From contig JBGTNI010000081.1 of assembly GCA_041743105.1 (NCBI GenBank), positions 1 to 15,130 of the forward strand: a stretch of 15,130 bases of DNA. The letters run 5' to 3'. Position 1 is the first letter of the stretch, and every line of letters starts with the position of its first letter. A program made the position numbers and the translations under genes. Shown piece by piece: positions 13,215 through 15,130 of this stretch. The DNA is from QHCE01 sp041743105. GTDB taxonomy: Bacteria > Actinomycetota > Actinomycetes > Mycobacteriales > QHCE01. The notes beneath the pieces are model-generated. The model saw nothing but the letters and a program-made list of their open reading frames with translations, was not told the DNA's origin and made no database searches.

Positions 13215-15130
13215 TTAGGGCACCATGAGAGACGCGGTGGGTCTCAGCGTCCCGTTGGGGGCAACACCGCCAGAACGTAACACAAAGCTCGCCAAGGACG
13301 AGAACACCGGCGCTGCGACAGAGCCACCGCTCCCGGACCCCACATGAGCGAAAACGCTGATCACGTATCTCGGCTGATCTGCAGGCACCATGCCGATGAA
13401 CGAGGTCACATCGCCAACCGCGTACTTGCTGTCCACCACACGCAAACCGGTACCGGTCTTGCCCGCGACATCATAGCCACTCACCGCCGCGTTCGGCGCC
13501 GTGCCTTGCTTGGAGACCACCGGCCGCAGCGCCTCACGTATCGTCCGCGCGTTCTCCGCGCTGATAACCCGGTGACTGCCCGCCTCGGCCTTCGGCGGCC
13601 CGGCTATCTCCCCGTCGGCCTCGCGGATCTGCTCGATGAGCTTAGGCGTCACCGACATACCGTCGTTGGCGATGGTGGCATACACCGCCGTCATCTGTAG
13701 CGGAGTCACACCCACACCGATACCGATCGGAATACCACCGTACGAAGGGCCACTCCATCGATCCGGCGGTTGCACGATTCCGGCACTCTCGGCAGCCAAC
13801 CCGATATTCGTTTTCTTCCCTAAGCCGAACTTCTTCTGGTACTCGTAGAGTTTGTTCGAGCCCAGCTTGTCGGAGATCATAATTGTTCCGATGTTGCTGG
13901 ACTTGGCCAGGATTCCGGCAAGGGTAATCTTGCCTGCCGTGTGCGTATGAGTGTCGCGAAAAACCTTGTCGCCTTTGCGGATCGTGGGGGGCAGCGTTAC
14001 AGCGACGTCGGATTCAATGGCCCCTTCCTCTAATGCTGCCGAGAGCGTTATCGCCTTATGCACCGAGCCGGGTTCGAGCACCATGGACGAGCCTATATTG
14101 CCGCGTTCCCTAGGCTTCGACGATAAGGGATCGGAGGCGTCATAGCTGGGGTAACTCGACATAGCGAGTATCTTGCCGCTACGGGCATCCATAACAATGG
14201 CTGAGCCGCTGCTGGCGCCTACTGAGTCGAGTTTCGTCGAGAGCAGGCGTTGCGTTTCATACTGCAGGTCTCGGTCGAGGGTAAGTGTGAGCTCGGCGCC
14301 GGGTCGGGCAGGCTCCTGCCGATTGAATCCAGCTGGAATTTCCTGTCCCCGCAGCCCCACCTCAAACGATCGTTTGCCGTCGTGGCCCCGCAGCACATCG
14401 TTATAACTTGCCTCCAGGCCCGCCAGCCCGTCTCCGTCACGGCCGGTGAAACCCAGCACGTTTGACGCGATGTCTCGACTAGGCACATCGCGTCGATCCT
14501 CGGTCAGTACTCCGATGCCGGCTAGCTGGTTACTGTCGACCAGCTTCTGCACAGCGGCACCGACCTCGGTATCGAGCTCACGGGCCAAGTACGCGAACCG
14601 GAGCTCTTTACCACTGTCAGTCGTAGCGCGGCTCAGTTTTGCCACTAGTTCTGCCTCCGGCACCTCCAGCAAGGAGGTTAGGGCAATCGCCGTTTTCACC
14701 GGATCGTCGACGTGCTTAGGGTCGGCGTAAATCGCGCTCGCCGGGACGCTACGCGCCAGGGGTGCACCGGACCGATCGAAAATGCTGCCGCGCGGGGCGT
14801 TGAGAGTCACGTGTGCCATGCGCTTCTCCTCCGCCATAGCCGCATAGGCGCGTCCGTCGGAGACCTGAAGCACTATTAACTTGCCGCCCAGTGCCGCAAA
14901 CAACAACAGCGCAATGGCTAGGCCGAATCGCATCCGGCGCAGCGGATTACCCAACCGTGGCGGCGGCGGAAGCGGCGATAGTTGGCGCCGACTCCTGGGG
15001 GCAAGCGGAGCTCGGCGTAATGCGGTTTGGCGGGACGCGCGGCGGGCAGGATGCTCGTCGGTCGCTGTTCTCCGTCGTTTGCCCGCCGGTGCGGTGGCCC
15101 GAGCGATTGGCTTGGCACGGCGTCCGGCTG
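13215..15130 (-). CDS. ftsI: Septal transpeptidase FtsI/PbpB (class B penicillin-binding protein), N terminus cut by the window edge
   Basis: FtsI cross-links septal peptidoglycan in partnership with FtsW. The frame is open from the edge at 15130 to TAA 13215. The TTG at 14954 is not the true start, because at least 58 more in-frame residues precede it, rich in Arg, Pro and Ala (GKRRRTATDEHPARR, later LSPLPPPRLGNPLRRM). This is the basic cytoplasmic tail typical of actinomycete PbpB. A single membrane span follows (FGLAIALLLFAALGGKLIVL), then the dimerisation domain (APRGSIFDRSGAPLARSV). The transpeptidase domain has the active serine in EPGSVHK (SxxK, Ser codon at 14064-14066), SSN in AKSSNIGT, and KTG in AGKTGTG. 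All three catalytic motifs are present. It is followed after 25 bases by the GST-like gene, where murE would normally come next. Confidence 0.95.
   Translation of the reverse strand, partial: AGRRAKPIARATAPAGKRRRTATDEHPARRASRQTALRRAPLAPRSRRQLSPLPPPPRLGNPLRRMRFGLAIALLLFAALGGKLIVLQVSDGRAYAAMAEEKRMAHVTLNAPRGSIFDRSGAPLARSVPASAIYADPKHVDDPVKTAIALTSLLEVPEAELVAKLSRATTDSGKELRFAYLARELDTEVGAAVQKLVDSNQLAGIGVLTEDRRDVPSRDIASNVLGFTGRDGDGLAGLEASYNDVLRGHDGKRSFEVGLRGQEIPAGFNRQEPARPGAELTLTLDRDLQYETQRLLSTKLDSVGASSGSAIVMDARSGKILAMSSYPSYDASDPLSSKPRERGNIGSSMVLEPGSVHKAITLSAALEEGAIESDVAVTLPPTIRKGDKVFRDTHTHTAGKITLAGILAKSSNIGTIMISDKLGSNKLYEYQKKFGLGKKTNIGLAAESAGIVQPPDRWSGPSYGGIPIGIGVGVTPLQMTAVYATIANDGMSVTPKLIEQIREADGEIAGPPKAEAGSHRVISAENARTIREALRPVVSKQGTAPNAAVSGYDVAGKTGTGLRVVDSKYAVGDVTSFIGMVPADQPRYVISVFAHVGSGSGGSVAAPVFSSLASFVLRSGGVAPNGTLRPTASLMVP

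Noticed and set aside
14918..15118. 66-codon minus-strand frame at the right edge
   Set aside because: The ftsI frame is open through the same bases and continues its N-terminal tail, so this is a shadow.
1..15130. tRNA, rRNA, CRISPR arrays, insertion sequences and mraZ boxes
   Set aside because: I saw no cloverleaf sequences, regularly spaced repeats, transposase-like frames or terminal inverted repeats. The GST-vapBC insertion has no visible flanking target duplication. The start of the dcw operon, where mraZ would be, lies outside the window.

Overview
The window is a division and cell wall (dcw) cluster from an actinomycete (Actinomycetota). It is read almost entirely from the minus strand, so transcription runs from right to left. 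The placement rests on gene order (ftsI, murE, murF, mraY, ftsW, murG, murC, ftsQ, ftsZ), frequent GTG and TTG starts, 4-base GTGA gene overlaps, a MurE with the meso-diaminopimelate-type DNPR motif, and actinomycete-like sequences in MraY (CYEVRDPL), MurG (PLPWGNGEQRRNA) and FtsZ. Base composition is moderate for the group: most mur genes are clearly GC-rich (40 of 60 bases in 10081-10140), with AT-richer islands. I cannot name the genus.

In transcription order: ftsI/pbpB (13215 to beyond 15130, cut by the window edge, with a basic N-terminal tail); a gene for a glutathionyl-hydroquinone-reductase-like GST (12170-13189); a vapBC toxin-antitoxin pair (11424-12101) with a 34-bp near-palindromic operator; murE (9818-11359); murF (8217-9821); mraY (7138-8220); a 159-bp gap where murD normally lies; ftsW (5710-6978); murG (4468-5592); murC (2913-4391); ftsQ (2021-2920); a 363-bp AT-rich regulatory gap; and ftsZ (569-1657). 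A probable 40-residue membrane protein follows (328-450). The tail of a TetR-type regulator converges on the cluster from the other strand (2-235).

The products form one pathway. MurC, (missing) MurD, MurE and MurF build UDP-MurNAc-pentapeptide. MraY and MurG turn it into lipid II. FtsW and FtsI polymerise and cross-link it at the septum. FtsQ recruits and regulates them, and FtsZ marks the site.

The main departures from the ordinary cluster are: (1) no murD between mraY and ftsW, although D-Glu ligation is normally essential; (2) a GST gene of low GC content and a self-regulated vapBC module inserted between ftsI and murE, which puts an essential wall gene directly downstream of an addiction module; (3) in-frame tandem repeats in ftsQ and at two places in murF; (4) mutually exclusive hairpins in the ftsZ leader; and (5) loss of the usual pgeF/yggS/sepF/divIVA neighbours after ftsZ, replaced by the small membrane ORF and a convergent regulator.
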